NCBI GenBank assembly: GCA_019351895.1
Contig: JABBOH010000010.1
Location: 54,926 to 118,925, forward strand
Origin: Pseudomonadota bacterium
Lineage (GTDB): Bacteria > Pseudomonadota > Alphaproteobacteria > Acetobacterales > Acetobacteraceae
Reading direction: 5' to 3'
DNA length: 64,000 bases
Each line of letters opens with the position of its first letter. Positions within the stretch are counted from its first letter, which is position 1. Of this stretch, positions 1 to 8,522 are shown piece after piece. Below the pieces are notes generated by a model. The model saw only the letters and a list, made by a program, of their open reading frames with translations. It was not told the origin of the DNA and searched no databases. The position numbers were made by a program, and so were the translations under genes.

Positions 1-582
1 GAGCTCACACGCCTCTCCAACACGCAGTTCCGAAGCCTGCATCACATCTCGTCCGGCGGGCAGACGATCGCAGAGGTCGAAGTCATCTCAATCTTCGTGC
101 GCCGGACCGTGGCAGGCGTGAACCGCTCGGCCGCCGCCGCCACGCCGCTTGGCCTGCCACCGTTGATCCGCCGGCCCGCGCTCACCGGCTTCGCGGCAAC
201 GGCCTCCACCCTGCGCGCCGAACGCTGGCAGGAGCATTTCGGCATCAAGCGCAACGAGGGCCGCGCCCAAGCGGAATTTGTCATTGACCCCTGCCCGTCC
301 CAGGACTTCAATGGATATGGTTTTCTCTACTGCGCCATGTTCCAGGCTTTCGTCGACCGGGCCGAGTGGGCATTCTTTCGCTTGGCTGATATCCCGTCGT
401 CGACGCTGCGGCGCGACATCATCTACCGCGGCAATATCGAGGTGGGCGACCGGGTCGCGGTCAGCCTTATGGCTGTGCTGCGGGACGAGCGGACGATCAC
501 CCACTGGTGCAGGCTGACCAGGAAAGGCGGAGGCGAAACCCTGGCCGACATCTTTACGGCGAGAGACCTCACGGCGGGTTGA
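1..582 (+). CDS. LnmK-type hot-dog protein (Pnap_2097-like), 5' end outside window
   Basis: The frame is open from the first base and gives 193 residues ending in a TGA, so the start lies upstream of the window. The C-terminal half carries CPSQDFNGYGFLYCAMFQAF followed by VDRAEW and YRGNIEVGDRV. This pattern resembles the second hot-dog domain of the LnmK/Pnap_2097 group of acyltransferase/decarboxylase-like proteins found near polyketide or biosynthetic genes. No partner gene is visible because the contig edge cuts the locus. A 118-bp gap separates it from the next gene on the same strand. The family call rests on remembered motif similarity; the substrate is unknown. Confidence 0.55.
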   Translation, partial: ELTRLSNTQFRSLHHISSGGQTIAEVEVISIFVRRTVAGVNRSAAAATPLGLPPLIRRPALTGFAATASTLRAERWQEHFGIKRNEGRAQAEFVIDPCPSQDFNGYGFLYCAMFQAFVDRAEWAFFRLADIPSSTLRRDIIYRGNIEVGDRVAVSLMAVLRDERTITHWCRLTRKGGGETLADIFTARDLTAG

Positions 583-700
583 TCCTTTCGGATCCGGCCG
601 CACCTTCGGCTGAGGATCCGCGCTCATCCTAAAGGTGGGCAATCGACGCTGCACCCACCGTAGTATCTGGTGCGTCCAGTTTGGACCACCAGGAGAGCCA

Positions 701-2533
701 ATGCCCGCTTCTGAGGAAGAGGCCCGCCTAGACGCGCTGCGACGATTTGATCTGCTCGACGGCTCGTTTCGGGATGGATTTGATCGCATCACCCGTACTG
801 CGTGCAAGCTCTTCGACGTTCCCTCCGCCGCCGTTGCCATCACCGGACGGGAGCGGCACGCGCTTCGTTCGACCATCGGCCTTGAACTTGAGAGCGTTCC
901 ACGGCGCGCGCTGCCGGGCGCCTGGGACGGTGTTACCGACCGCTTTGTCTCTGTTCCGGACTTGCTGAACAGCCCTTACAGCAAAGGGGAACTCGCCCAC
1001 GCCGGGATTCGTTTCTATGCCGCGGCACCGCTCACGACGGTCGACGGCATGACGCTCGGCGCATTATGCGTGATGGACAGGGAGGCACGCGCCGTCTCCG
1101 CCGAGGACGTGGAGGCGCTGACGGACCTCGCCGCACTCCTTATGGAGCAGATCGAGCTGCATCACAGCCACGGCCACGTCGACATCAGCAGCGGAATGCC
1201 GAACAGGGCGCAGTTCATCGAGGATCTGGAAGCCCTCGCCCAAAGGCATCCGGATGAACGCCGGCTTGTCGCCATGATCGACCTCGCGAGCCCGGAGCAG
1301 CTGATGACATCCGTCCGTGTCATGGGCACCGGCTATCTGGATGCGATCGTGCAGGAAGCGGCAGGCCGCCTGCAGGGCATGATGGGTCCGCGCGAGAAGG
1401 CCTATCACGTCACGGGAACGCAGTTTGCCTGTCTGGCGCCGCCGAATACCGGCGACGCTGCATATCGTGATTGCGTGACCGCGCATCTGCAGGCGTTGCG
1501 GGAGAGCACGACTGCTCGCTTCGTGACGACCACGACAGTCGGCATCGCGCCCTTTCTGCTGGGCCGCCACAAGCCGCTCGACGTCCTGCGAATGGCGCAT
1601 AACGCGGCGCAGGACGCGCGGCTGACGGATAGCCGCGTGGCGATCTATGCCGCCGAGCAGGACGCGATGCACCAGCGGCGGTTCGCGATCCTCGAAGCCT
1701 TCGGCTACGCGCTGGAGCATCCGGAGGAGCTGAGCCTCGCCTATCAGCCGCGCATCGACCTCGGCTCTGGCGAATGCCGTGGCGTGGAGGCCATGCTGCG
1801 CTGGCGGAGCGCCACGCTCGGCTCTGTCTCCCCCGCCGAGTTCGTGCCGTTCGTCGAACAGAGCGCGATGATCCGGAGCGCGACCGCCCTGGTCCTGGAG
1901 ATGAGCCTGCGGCAGCTCGCCGAGTGGCGCGCGGCCGGGGTGGCGCTGGAAATGGCGGTCAACGTATCGGCGATGAACCTGCTGGAGCATGACTTCGCGC
2001 ATCGGCTTGCAGCGCTGCTCGCGGAAACAGGGCTTGACCCCTCGCTTCTCGAAATCGAGATGACTGAGAGCGCCTTTGTCGGCGAGACGAACCTGATGCT
2101 GTCGATGCTGCGCACGATTTCCGCGCTCGGCGTCCGACTCGCGATCGATGATTTCGGGACAGGCTATAGTGGACTGTCCTATCTGCAGCGGCTGCCGGCG
2201 CAGACCGCGAAGATCGATCAGTCCTTCATCCGCAACCTCGCGACCGAGGCGGGCAACCGGGCGGTCGTGCGGGCGACGGTCTCCCTCTGCCACGATCTCG
2301 GGTATCGGGTGGTGGCCGAGGGTGTCGAGACGAAGGCGGCGCTCGACCTCGTGACGGCGGCCGGCTGCGACGAAGCCCAGGGCTTTCTCTTCGCCGAGCC
2401 TCTGCCGCCGCAGAGTTTTATCGCCTGGTTCAAAAACCGGGAACAGGCAGCGCCCGCGACCCCTCAGCCACATACGATCGCGGGTGCCCCTGTCGGCTGT
2501 TTCGCGGGCCAGGCGATCGCCACCGGAGCCTAG
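701..2533 (+). CDS. GAF-degenerate GGDEF-EAL c-di-GMP phosphodiesterase
   Basis: The product has 610 residues: an N-terminal GAF-type sensor domain (about 15-160), a degenerate GGDEF domain (about 165-330) and a C-terminal EAL domain (about 345-590). The GGDEF signature is lost; its place holds HVTGTQFACLAPP, so cyclase activity is unlikely. The EAL domain keeps the catalytic set: VEAMLRW (EAL variant), VNVSAMN, EMTES, IDDFGTGYS, KIDQSF and VAEGVET. It should therefore hydrolyse c-di-GMP in the cytoplasm, with GAF as the input. The ATG at 701 is chosen because AGGAGAG lies just upstream; an upstream in-frame GTG at 635 has no such site. A strong hairpin follows the stop. Confidence 0.9.
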   Translation: MPASEEEARLDALRRFDLLDGSFRDGFDRITRTACKLFDVPSAAVAITGRERHALRSTIGLELESVPRRALPGAWDGVTDRFVSVPDLLNSPYSKGELAHAGIRFYAAAPLTTVDGMTLGALCVMDREARAVSAEDVEALTDLAALLMEQIELHHSHGHVDISSGMPNRAQFIEDLEALAQRHPDERRLVAMIDLASPEQLMTSVRVMGTGYLDAIVQEAAGRLQGMMGPREKAYHVTGTQFACLAPPNTGDAAYRDCVTAHLQALRESTTARFVTTTTVGIAPFLLGRHKPLDVLRMAHNAAQDARLTDSRVAIYAAEQDAMHQRRFAILEAFGYALEHPEELSLAYQPRIDLGSGECRGVEAMLRWRSATLGSVSPAEFVPFVEQSAMIRSATALVLEMSLRQLAEWRAAGVALEMAVNVSAMNLLEHDFAHRLAALLAETGLDPSLLEIEMTESAFVGETNLMLSMLRTISALGVRLAIDDFGTGYSGLSYLQRLPAQTAKIDQSFIRNLATEAGNRAVVRATVSLCHDLGYRVVAEGVETKAALDLVTAAGCDEAQGFLFAEPLPPQSFIAWFKNREQAAPATPQPHTIAGAPVGCFAGQAIATGA

Positions 2534-2547
2534 CTGGCGTTGATGGA

Positions 2548-2572
2548 TGGGGCGGCGGGTGAGGCCGCCCCA
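2548..2572. terminator. Hairpin between convergent genes
   Basis: A 9-bp perfect stem (T+GGGGCGGC pairing with GCCGCCCC+A) with a 7-base loop sits 14 bp after the EAL gene stop and 28 bp from the end of the convergent PepSY gene. It has no long T-run, so it may act as a bidirectional hairpin terminator or only as an end-protecting structure. Confidence 0.55.
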
Positions 2573-2600
2573 GTCTTGCTGGGTTTGGCCGCTTGAGGTG

Positions 2601-2921
2601 TCAGTCGGCCTCGCCGCCGTGCGTCGTGCTGATGACTGCGCCGGTTTGGGCATTGATCGCGACCGTCTCGACCCCCTTCGGCCCATTCGTCTCGACGACG
2701 ATCCGCGTCTGGCCACCCGAAAGGTCCACACCGGCATCATAGGCCCGACCACCGGTTTGCTGCTCGGCGCTCTTGATCGCCTGGGTGAGCGAGATCGTCG
2801 AACTGCTCAGCGCCGCGGCCTCGCGCGATTCGTCGCCGGTCGCGGCGAGCGCCGTGCCTGACAGCGCGCCGAGCGCGAGCAGGGTTGCAAGCGCGACCGC
2901 GGGAGCTCGTCTGTTGATCAT
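2601..2921 (-). CDS. Secreted PepSY-domain protein
   Basis: The product has 106 residues. The first 27 or so form a signal peptide (MINRRAPAVALATLL, then a small-residue cleavage region ending ALA-AT). The rest is one PepSY-type repeat: LTQAIKSAEQQTGGRAYDAG, strand VDLSGGQTRIVVET, then VAINAQTGAVIS. Small secreted PepSY proteins are periplasmic and are thought to modulate peptidases or bind peptide or metal; no partner is visible here. The ATG at 2921 has GGAAGG about 8 bases upstream. A longer in-frame reading to 3122 has no ribosome site and would overlap the eutC end. Confidence 0.85.
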   Translation of the reverse strand: MINRRAPAVALATLLALGALSGTALAATGDESREAAALSSSTISLTQAIKSAEQQTGGRAYDAGVDLSGGQTRIVVETNGPKGVETVAINAQTGAVISTTHGGEAD

Positions 2922-3057
2922 AGTTCTGCCTTCCATTCGAAGCGGCAGCACGTTGCCACCGCTGCGCACGGTATAGGCACGCCCACATTGGGCCGCTTCG
3001 GGCCCGGCTATGGGGATTGCGAAGGTTCCGCCGAGGCGGCGGGACATCTGCCGGGCG

Positions 3058-3834
3058 CTAGTTCCCGGTATCGGCGATGGATGGCGCGGCCGGCGACGCC
3101 GCCAGCAGCCGGTCACTCTCATCCTTGAGCGAGACGCCGCTGATCCCCCGCGTCATCGCCTGACGGATCAGCCACCCGATGCGCCGGGCGGCCTCGGGCA
3201 GTCCCATGCCCTCGGGGCGGATGTTGGACACGCAGTTGCGGTCGGCGTCCGTCCGCCCGAGGCGCGGTCCCGCCGTGAGATAGGCACCGAGACTGTCGGG
3301 CGAGGTCAAACCCGGCCGCTCCCCGATGAGGACGAGCACCAGACGCGCGCCGAGCAACGCTCCCACCTCGTCGCCGAGCGCTACCCGGCCGCGCGGCGCG
3401 ACGCAGACCGGCCCGATGCTGCGTCCCGACCGGCGCAATTCGGGAACCAGGATTGTCAGCAGGGGCGCGGCATGGCTCGCCGTCGCCAGAGCCGAGAGCC
3501 CCCCTGCGACGAGGACGGCGATCTCCTCCCCTGGCGCCTCGGCGCTGAGCAGCGCCGCTGAGCGGTCGCTCAGGCGGCGGCCGAGATCCGGGCGGGTGAG
3601 ATGCGTCGCCTGATCGCAGGCCCGGCTTTCCACGCGCAGCACGGGCCCGAGCGGCGCCAGCGCCGCCTCCATAACGGAAACATCGAGCGCCGTGTTCACC
3701 GCATCCCGCGCCAGAGCATGGGCCGCGCGAAAGGCGAGATGATCGGCGGTCGCGATCCCGGGCCCGCTTCGGCCGAGCCCGATCCGGGCGGAGGTATAGG
3801 CGCGCAGCCCCGTAAAGCGGTCGGCTACTGCCAT
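3058..3834 (-). CDS. eutC: Ethanolamine ammonia-lyase light chain
   Basis: EutC is the small subunit of the adenosylcobalamin-dependent lyase that converts ethanolamine to acetaldehyde and ammonia. The 258 residues include LRVESRACDQATHLTRPDLG, the cobalamin-side VPELRRSGRSIGPV, and the hallmark GPRLGRTDADRNCVSNIRPE near the C terminus. The length is close to the usual EutC. Its ATG follows the eutB stop with no gap, so the two subunits are translationally linked. No carboxysome-like shell gene is present, so this is the soluble aerobic-type arrangement. Confidence 0.97.
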   Translation of the reverse strand: MAVADRFTGLRAYTSARIGLGRSGPGIATADHLAFRAAHALARDAVNTALDVSVMEAALAPLGPVLRVESRACDQATHLTRPDLGRRLSDRSAALLSAEAPGEEIAVLVAGGLSALATASHAAPLLTILVPELRRSGRSIGPVCVAPRGRVALGDEVGALLGARLVLVLIGERPGLTSPDSLGAYLTAGPRLGRTDADRNCVSNIRPEGMGLPEAARRIGWLIRQAMTRGISGVSLKDESDRLLAASPAAPSIADTGN

Positions 3835-5214
3835 TCAGGCCGCCGCCAGCAGACGCTGGAACCGCTCCGGCATGTCGAGCGGACGGATGCGGCCCGTGGC
3901 GTCGGTCAGCCCGACACGATCGAGCCAAGCCCCGAACTCCGGCGCGGGCTTGAGGTTCAGCATCTGCCGCAGCGCCAGTACATCGTGGAACGAGGTGCTC
4001 TGGTAGCCTAGCATCACGTCGTCCGCGCCGGGCACGCCCATGATGAAGGTGAGGCCCGCCGCCGCGAGGGACGTCATCAGCACGTCCATGTCGTCCTGAT
4101 CGGCCTCGGCATGGTTGGTGTAGCAGACGTCGCAGCCCATCGGCACACCGAGCAGCTTGGCGCAGAAATGATCCTCGAGCCCGGCGCGGATGATTTCTTT
4201 ACCATTATAGAGATATTCGGGGCCGATGAAGCCCACGACGGTGTTCACCAGCAGCGGCGAGAAGGCCCTCGCCACCGCATAGGCGCGCGCCTCGATCGTC
4301 TGCTGGTCGCATCCGTGATGCGCGTCCGCCGAGAGGGCGCTGCCCTGCCCCGTCTCGAAATACATGACGTCCGTCCCGACCGTGCCGCGCTTGAGCGACA
4401 GCGCGGCCTCACGCGCCTCCCGCAGGATCGACAGGCCGAAGCCAAAGCTCGTATTCGTCGCCTCCGTGCCGCCGATGGACTGGAAGACGAGGTCGACCGG
4501 CGTGCCGCCCGCCATCAGGTCGATCGCCGTCGTGACGTGCGTGAGCACGCAGCTTTGCGTCGGCACGTCGAGGCGCTGGCGCAGATCGTCAAGCATCGAT
4601 AGCAGGTCGTGCACCCGCTGCGGACTGTCCGACGCCGGGTTGATGCCGATGACGGCGTCGCCGCAGCCGAGCAGAAGCCCGTCCACGATACTCGCCAGGA
4701 TGCCGCGCGCGTCGTCGGTCGGGTGGTTGGGCTGGAGCCTGGAGGAGAGCCGGCCCGGCAGGCCGATGGTGTCGCGGAAGCGGGTCGTGACGCGCCTTTT
4801 GGCGGCTATGAGGATGAGGTCCTGGATGCGGCAAATCTTGCTGACGGCGGCCACCATCTCGGGCGTCAGCCCCGGCGAGAGCGCGGCCAGCGCCGCCTGA
4901 TCCGCCTCATCGGACAACAGCCAATCCCTGAAGCCGCCGACGGTCAGGGCAGCGACCGGCGCGAAAGCCGCACGGTCGTGGGTGTCGATGATGAGCCGTG
5001 TGACCTCGTCCGCCTCGTAGGGGACAAGGGCTTCGTCCAGGAAGGTGGTGAGCGGCAGGTCGGCAAGCGCCATCTGAGCGGCGATGCGCTCCGCCATGCT
5101 TCGGGCGGCCAGCCCCGCGAGGACATCGCCCGAGCGGTGCGGCGTCGCACAGGCCATCAGCCTCCGGAGGTCCGGGAAAGTAAAGCGGGTTCCGCCGACG
5201 GCATGCGCATACAT
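3835..5214 (-). CDS. eutB: Ethanolamine ammonia-lyase heavy chain
   Basis: EutB is the catalytic TIM-barrel subunit of ethanolamine ammonia-lyase. The 459 residues match the family length and carry typical segments: GDVLAGLAARSMAERIAAQ near the N terminus, GDAVIGINPASDSP, YFETGQGSALSADAHHGCDQ, CDVCYTNHAEADQDDMDVLM and FIMGVPGADDVMLGYQSTSF. The start at 5214 has GGAGAGGAG about 10 bases upstream. It begins a two-gene eutB-eutC unit and is divergent from a TonB-like gene. The reactivase EutA, a transporter and aldehyde dehydrogenase are not in the window. Confidence 0.98.
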   Translation of the reverse strand: MYAHAVGGTRFTFPDLRRLMACATPHRSGDVLAGLAARSMAERIAAQMALADLPLTTFLDEALVPYEADEVTRLIIDTHDRAAFAPVAALTVGGFRDWLLSDEADQAALAALSPGLTPEMVAAVSKICRIQDLILIAAKRRVTTRFRDTIGLPGRLSSRLQPNHPTDDARGILASIVDGLLLGCGDAVIGINPASDSPQRVHDLLSMLDDLRQRLDVPTQSCVLTHVTTAIDLMAGGTPVDLVFQSIGGTEATNTSFGFGLSILREAREAALSLKRGTVGTDVMYFETGQGSALSADAHHGCDQQTIEARAYAVARAFSPLLVNTVVGFIGPEYLYNGKEIIRAGLEDHFCAKLLGVPMGCDVCYTNHAEADQDDMDVLMTSLAAAGLTFIMGVPGADDVMLGYQSTSFHDVLALRQMLNLKPAPEFGAWLDRVGLTDATGRIRPLDMPERFQRLLAAA

Positions 5215-5362
5215 GCGGGGTCTCCTCTCCTCGGGTGGTCAGTCTCGTGCAGCGCGTGACGCAATGCAACAACCGGACCCCAGGGTGCCGAGGCCCGTTT
5301 AACGGCGGTCGGGGTCCATGCTATGCGGTGGCTCCCGCTGCGTAAGGCGTGCGTCAGACAGC

Positions 5363-6454
5363 ATGATTAGCCCACGGCGGATGCCGACCCTTGGCGCCTC
5401 GTCCGCCCGCCGCGTCCCGCTCGTGCCAAGGCGCCGCGTCGAGCGGGCTCGGAATGCGCTTGCCTGGGCGGCCGCCGTCTCAGCTGCGATCCATGTTGCG
5501 TTGATCGTGGCGATGATCATCACCTTCCCGAACAAGCCGCCTGCCGAGGCCACGCCGACGCCGAGCGTCGATGTCGTGTTCGAGCCGGGGGCCAAGGCGG
5601 CCGCGAAGCCCACCGCGAAGAAGGGCGTGAACCAGAAGGCGCAATCCGCGGCGCCGCGCGGGCCGAAGCCTTTGTCGCCGGCACGGCTGGCGCAGGCGGC
5701 ACCGCCCTTGCCGCCCCCTCCGGCGCCCGCGCCACCCCCGCCAAAGCCCGCGCCACCACCGCCGAAGCCGTTGCCGAAGCCCCTGCCGCCAAAGCCGGCA
5801 CCGAAGCCCCTGCCGCCCAAACCCCCGGTGCCGGCGCTGCCGAAGATCAACCTGCCCCCGCCCCGGCCACAGCCGCCCGCCAGCACGGCGCAGGCTGAGA
5901 TGAACCTGGAACTGCCCCCCCTGCCGGAGTTCACGCCACTGCCCCTGCCGCAGCCGCCACCACCCCTGCCGCCACCGCCCGCGCCGCCACAACGCTTGGC
6001 GCGCCGCGCCTCCCGCGCGGGTAGCTTCAACGGCGCGATCTCGATGAACGGCCTCTCGTTCAACAGTGGAGGCAGCCGCAGCGGCGGCTTCTCGCACGGC
6101 ATGAACCTCAACCTTGCGGAAGCGACGCAACCTGGCAGCCAGTCCGATCTGACGGTCAAGGGCGATGTGGGCGCGAACTGGATCGCGGAACTCGAAGACT
6201 GGGTCAACCAGCGCAAATACTATCCGGAGCTTGCTGGCGAACAGGGAGAACAGGGCACAGTCGTCATTCGGTTCACGGTCGACCGCGCGGGCCATGTCTC
6301 CCACCTCGCAATGGTCACGCCGACGGGCTTCGCCCTCCTCGACCAGGCGTGGCTCGGTCTGTTCAGAGATGCCGATCTACCGCCGTTCCCGCCCGACGCA
6401 AAATCAAACACTGCGACGATCACCGCGTCGATGCGCTTCGAAATCATTCAGTGA
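5363..6454 (+). CDS. TonB-family energy-transducer-like protein
   Basis: The 363 residues (from the ATG at 5363) show the TonB plan: a basic N terminus, one membrane helix (about 35-57, ALAWAAAVSAAIHVALIVA), a long Pro/Lys/Ala-rich periplasmic stalk (about 85-210) and a C-terminal TonB-like domain (WIAELEDWVNQRKYYPELA, GTVVIRFTVDRAGHVSHLAM, ending SMRFEIIQ). Such proteins pass proton-motive energy to outer-membrane receptors. No exbB, exbD or receptor is adjacent, so the partner is unknown. The start is uncertain: 5318 and 5381 are alternatives in the same frame and none has a strong ribosome site. Confidence 0.8.
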   Translation: MISPRRMPTLGASSARRVPLVPRRRVERARNALAWAAAVSAAIHVALIVAMIITFPNKPPAEATPTPSVDVVFEPGAKAAAKPTAKKGVNQKAQSAAPRGPKPLSPARLAQAAPPLPPPPAPAPPPPKPAPPPPKPLPKPLPPKPAPKPLPPKPPVPALPKINLPPPRPQPPASTAQAEMNLELPPLPEFTPLPLPQPPPPLPPPPAPPQRLARRASRAGSFNGAISMNGLSFNSGGSRSGGFSHGMNLNLAEATQPGSQSDLTVKGDVGANWIAELEDWVNQRKYYPELAGEQGEQGTVVIRFTVDRAGHVSHLAMVTPTGFALLDQAWLGLFRDADLPPFPPDAKSNTATITASMRFEIIQ

Positions 6455-6769
6455 TTCGGCTGAATTCGGGACAGCCGTGCGGGTCCAGCTGCAACGGGCG
6501 GAGGCGCGGACGGTTCCAGGGTCGAATGGGATCAAAGCGCGGTCGAAGTCTATCCTTCGCGCCTTCCAGCCAGTAGAGGCTTAGCAAATATCTAGATTGA
6601 TTTTGCAACAATAAAATTGCCGCTGTTTTGTTGATAGCCTGTAACGCTCTTAATAAACAGCAAACGTCGTTTCATATACGTCCAAACTCTTGAACGATCT
6701 TGCAGTCCGGCTCTGCCGATTGTGTGCGGCATCGTCGGCATTCACGCACGCGCATGAGGAGCCCCGAGG
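6455..6769. other. Intergenic region with an AT-rich core
   Basis: No gene is seen. Positions about 6585-6690 are strikingly AT-rich for this genome and contain CAACAA and TTGTTG arms 16 bases apart, so this stretch probably holds the promoter of the M23 gene. A second inverted pair, TGCCGA and TCGGCA, lies near 6715-6742. No -35/-10 pair is clear enough to name. Confidence 0.5.
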
Positions 6770-7976
6770 ATGACAGAACAGATCGTCCACAGGACACGCC
6801 ATTGGGTTTTGCTGGCGTTTGCTTCCGCCGGCCTCGCGCTCATCGCTTCACAGTCGACCAGAGCTGACGGCTTGGCCGTAACGCCCACGGCACTGCTCGT
6901 CACGCCCCTCAATCAGCCCCATGTCGTTCGCGCCGGCGACGGTCGCGACCATGTGGAATACGACCTGCTGATCACGAACGCCTTCGCCGCGCCCGTGAAG
7001 CTGACGGATGTCGAGATCTCCACCCCGAGCGGCGCCACCCTGGGGCGGATCGACGGCGCGCTCCTGGCTGCGGCGACCCAGGGCGTGTTGGAGCAGACAC
7101 CTGTGTCTCAGATCCCGCCCTCGGGCTCCGCGACTGTCGAGGTCGACCTCTCCCTCCCGTTCGGGAAAGTGCCGCCCGTGCTCTCGAACCGCGTCAGCTA
7201 CGCTGTGCCCGATGCGTCGCCCCACATGGTGGCCATGATCAGCAGCTACACCATACAGGGCCCGGATGTGGCGGTTTCATCGTTCCACGCCATTACCATC
7301 GAGTCGCCGCTGCGCGGTGCCGGCTGGGCCAGCATCAACGGCTGCTGCACGCCGAACGCCCACCGTGATGTCCGTGTGTCAGCAGGGACCCGGATCGGAA
7401 CAGCCGAAACCTTCGCCGTCGACTACGTGCGCGTAGACGGCAACCGCTTCTACCAGGGGGATGGCAGCACCAACGCGCAATACCCGTATCTCGGCGCGCC
7501 GATCTATGCTGTCGCCGCCGGCACGGTGGTCGCCCGGCACGACGGCATGGACGAAAGCGTGCCGTTCAACCCCGCAACGACCCTGAAGAAGCCCGAGGAT
7601 TTCGGGGGCAACTACGTGCTCATCCGCCAGGCACCCGGCATCTACGCCTTCTATGCCCATATGCAGAAGGGCAGCGTCGCGGTGGCCGTTGGCCAGCGGG
7701 TGGCGGGTGGCGGGTGGCGGGTGGCGGGTGGCGGCCGGCACGGTGGTCGGCCGCCTTGGCAACTCGGGCAACTCCACGAACCCGCATCTTCATTTTGGTC
7801 TGCTCGACCGGCCCGACTTCCTGACGGGCTACAGCCTGCCCTTCGTCATCGCCCATTTCACGCTAAGCGGCCACATCACCGGCGGCGATGACAGCGGAGC
7901 GCTGCAGATCACACCGGAAGCCCGGGCGGTAAGCGGCGCCTATCCGCTGGTCGGAGACATCGCGACCTACCCGTGA
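6770..7976 (+). pseudogene. M23 peptidase gene, out of frame at a heptamer repeat (possibly phase-variable)
   Basis: The gene encodes a secreted LytM/M23-type zinc peptidase that would act on peptidoglycan or another extracellular polymer. The first frame (from 6770, GAGGAG upstream) has a signal peptide (about 1-33), an Ig-like domain, and the first zinc-site elements NAHRD (about 197), FAVDY (about 218) and YAFYAHMQKGSV (about 296). At 7696-7734 a GCGGGTG repeat changes frame. The first frame then runs through nonsense to 7891, while the required PHLHFGL motif (7782-7802) and the true C terminus lie in another frame ending at 7976. Removing one repeat unit, or adding two, would restore one frame. 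Decay, reversible switching or an assembly error are all possible. Confidence 0.85.
7696..7734 (+). repeat. Heptanucleotide tandem repeat GCGGGTG x5.6 inside the M23 gene
   Basis: Five complete GCGGGTG units plus four bases are perfect and uninterrupted. The unit is not a multiple of three, so each slip changes the frame. Flanking codons (GQRVA before, AGTVVGRLG after) suggest that an ancestral allele had about 1.6 units and that four extra units (28 bp, +1 frame) were added. Confidence 0.95.
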
Positions 7977-8048
7977 GCCTCGCCACGGCCGTCTTGGGAT
8001 GCAGCGCAGGTGGCACGACCTGCCGATGTGTCCCGTCCGGGCGAGCCG

Positions 8049-8522
8049 CTAACCTTTTGCGGTCGCCGGCACGGCGTGCATGGCGGTGGCCGGCGGGCCA
8101 TAGACATCGCGCGCGCGCTTGAGGAAGGCATAGACCATGCGCCTCACCGCCTCGGCAAATACCGACCCGATCGCCATCTGGAGCATTCGACTGCGAAACT
8201 CGAAATCGACAAAAAAATCGACGAGACAGCCGTTCGGGTCCGCCAGAAAGTGCCAACGGTTGTTCAGATACTTGAAGGGACCGTTTTCATAATGAACCAC
8301 GATCGTGTGCGGATGCTGCAGCGTCACGCGGCTCGTGAAGCTTTCACGGAAAGGTCCGAAGCCGATGGTCAGGTCGGCAACCAGCTCCTCCTGCGTATGC
8401 GTCCGGATGCGCGCCCCGATGCACCAGGGCAGGAACTGCGGATATTTTCCCACGTCCGCGACCAGATCGAACATCTGCTCGGGCGTGTAGGGAACCCGCT
8501 TCTGCTCGGCGTAGCGCGGCAT
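8049..8522 (-). CDS. ratA: RatA/Coq10-type START-like lipid-binding protein
   Basis: The 157 residues form a polyketide-cyclase/START-like fold: YTPEQMFDLVADVGKYPQFL, WCIGARI, GPFRESFTSRVTL, GPFKYLNNRWHF and a C-terminal helix FAEAVRRMVYAFLKRA. Family members bind ubiquinone (Coq10) or were described as RatA toxin. In alphaproteobacteria this gene commonly follows lipA, as here. Its ATG overlaps the lipA TGA by one base (TGATG), so it is translated with lipA. A role in quinone handling next to pyruvate oxidation is inferred from the family. The C-terminal tail after about 140 is low in complexity. Confidence 0.9.
   Translation of the reverse strand: MPRYAEQKRVPYTPEQMFDLVADVGKYPQFLPWCIGARIRTHTQEELVADLTIGFGPFRESFTSRVTLQHPHTIVVHYENGPFKYLNNRWHFLADPNGCLVDFFVDFEFRSRMLQMAIGSVFAEAVRRMVYAFLKRARDVYGPPATAMHAVPATAKG

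Noticed and set aside
1064..2752. Open frame of 562 codons antisense to the EAL gene
   Set aside because: The sense gene has all EAL residues; the antisense product is Arg-rich and featureless, and it crosses a terminator hairpin.
2990..3005. GGGCC/GGCCC hairpin after eutC as a terminator
   Set aside because: Stem of only five pairs, no T-run, and more than 50 bp from the eutC stop.
6715..6742. TGCCGA/TCGGCA inverted pair as an operator for the M23 gene
   Set aside because: Arms of six bases with a 15-base gap arise easily by chance in this composition; no second copy found.
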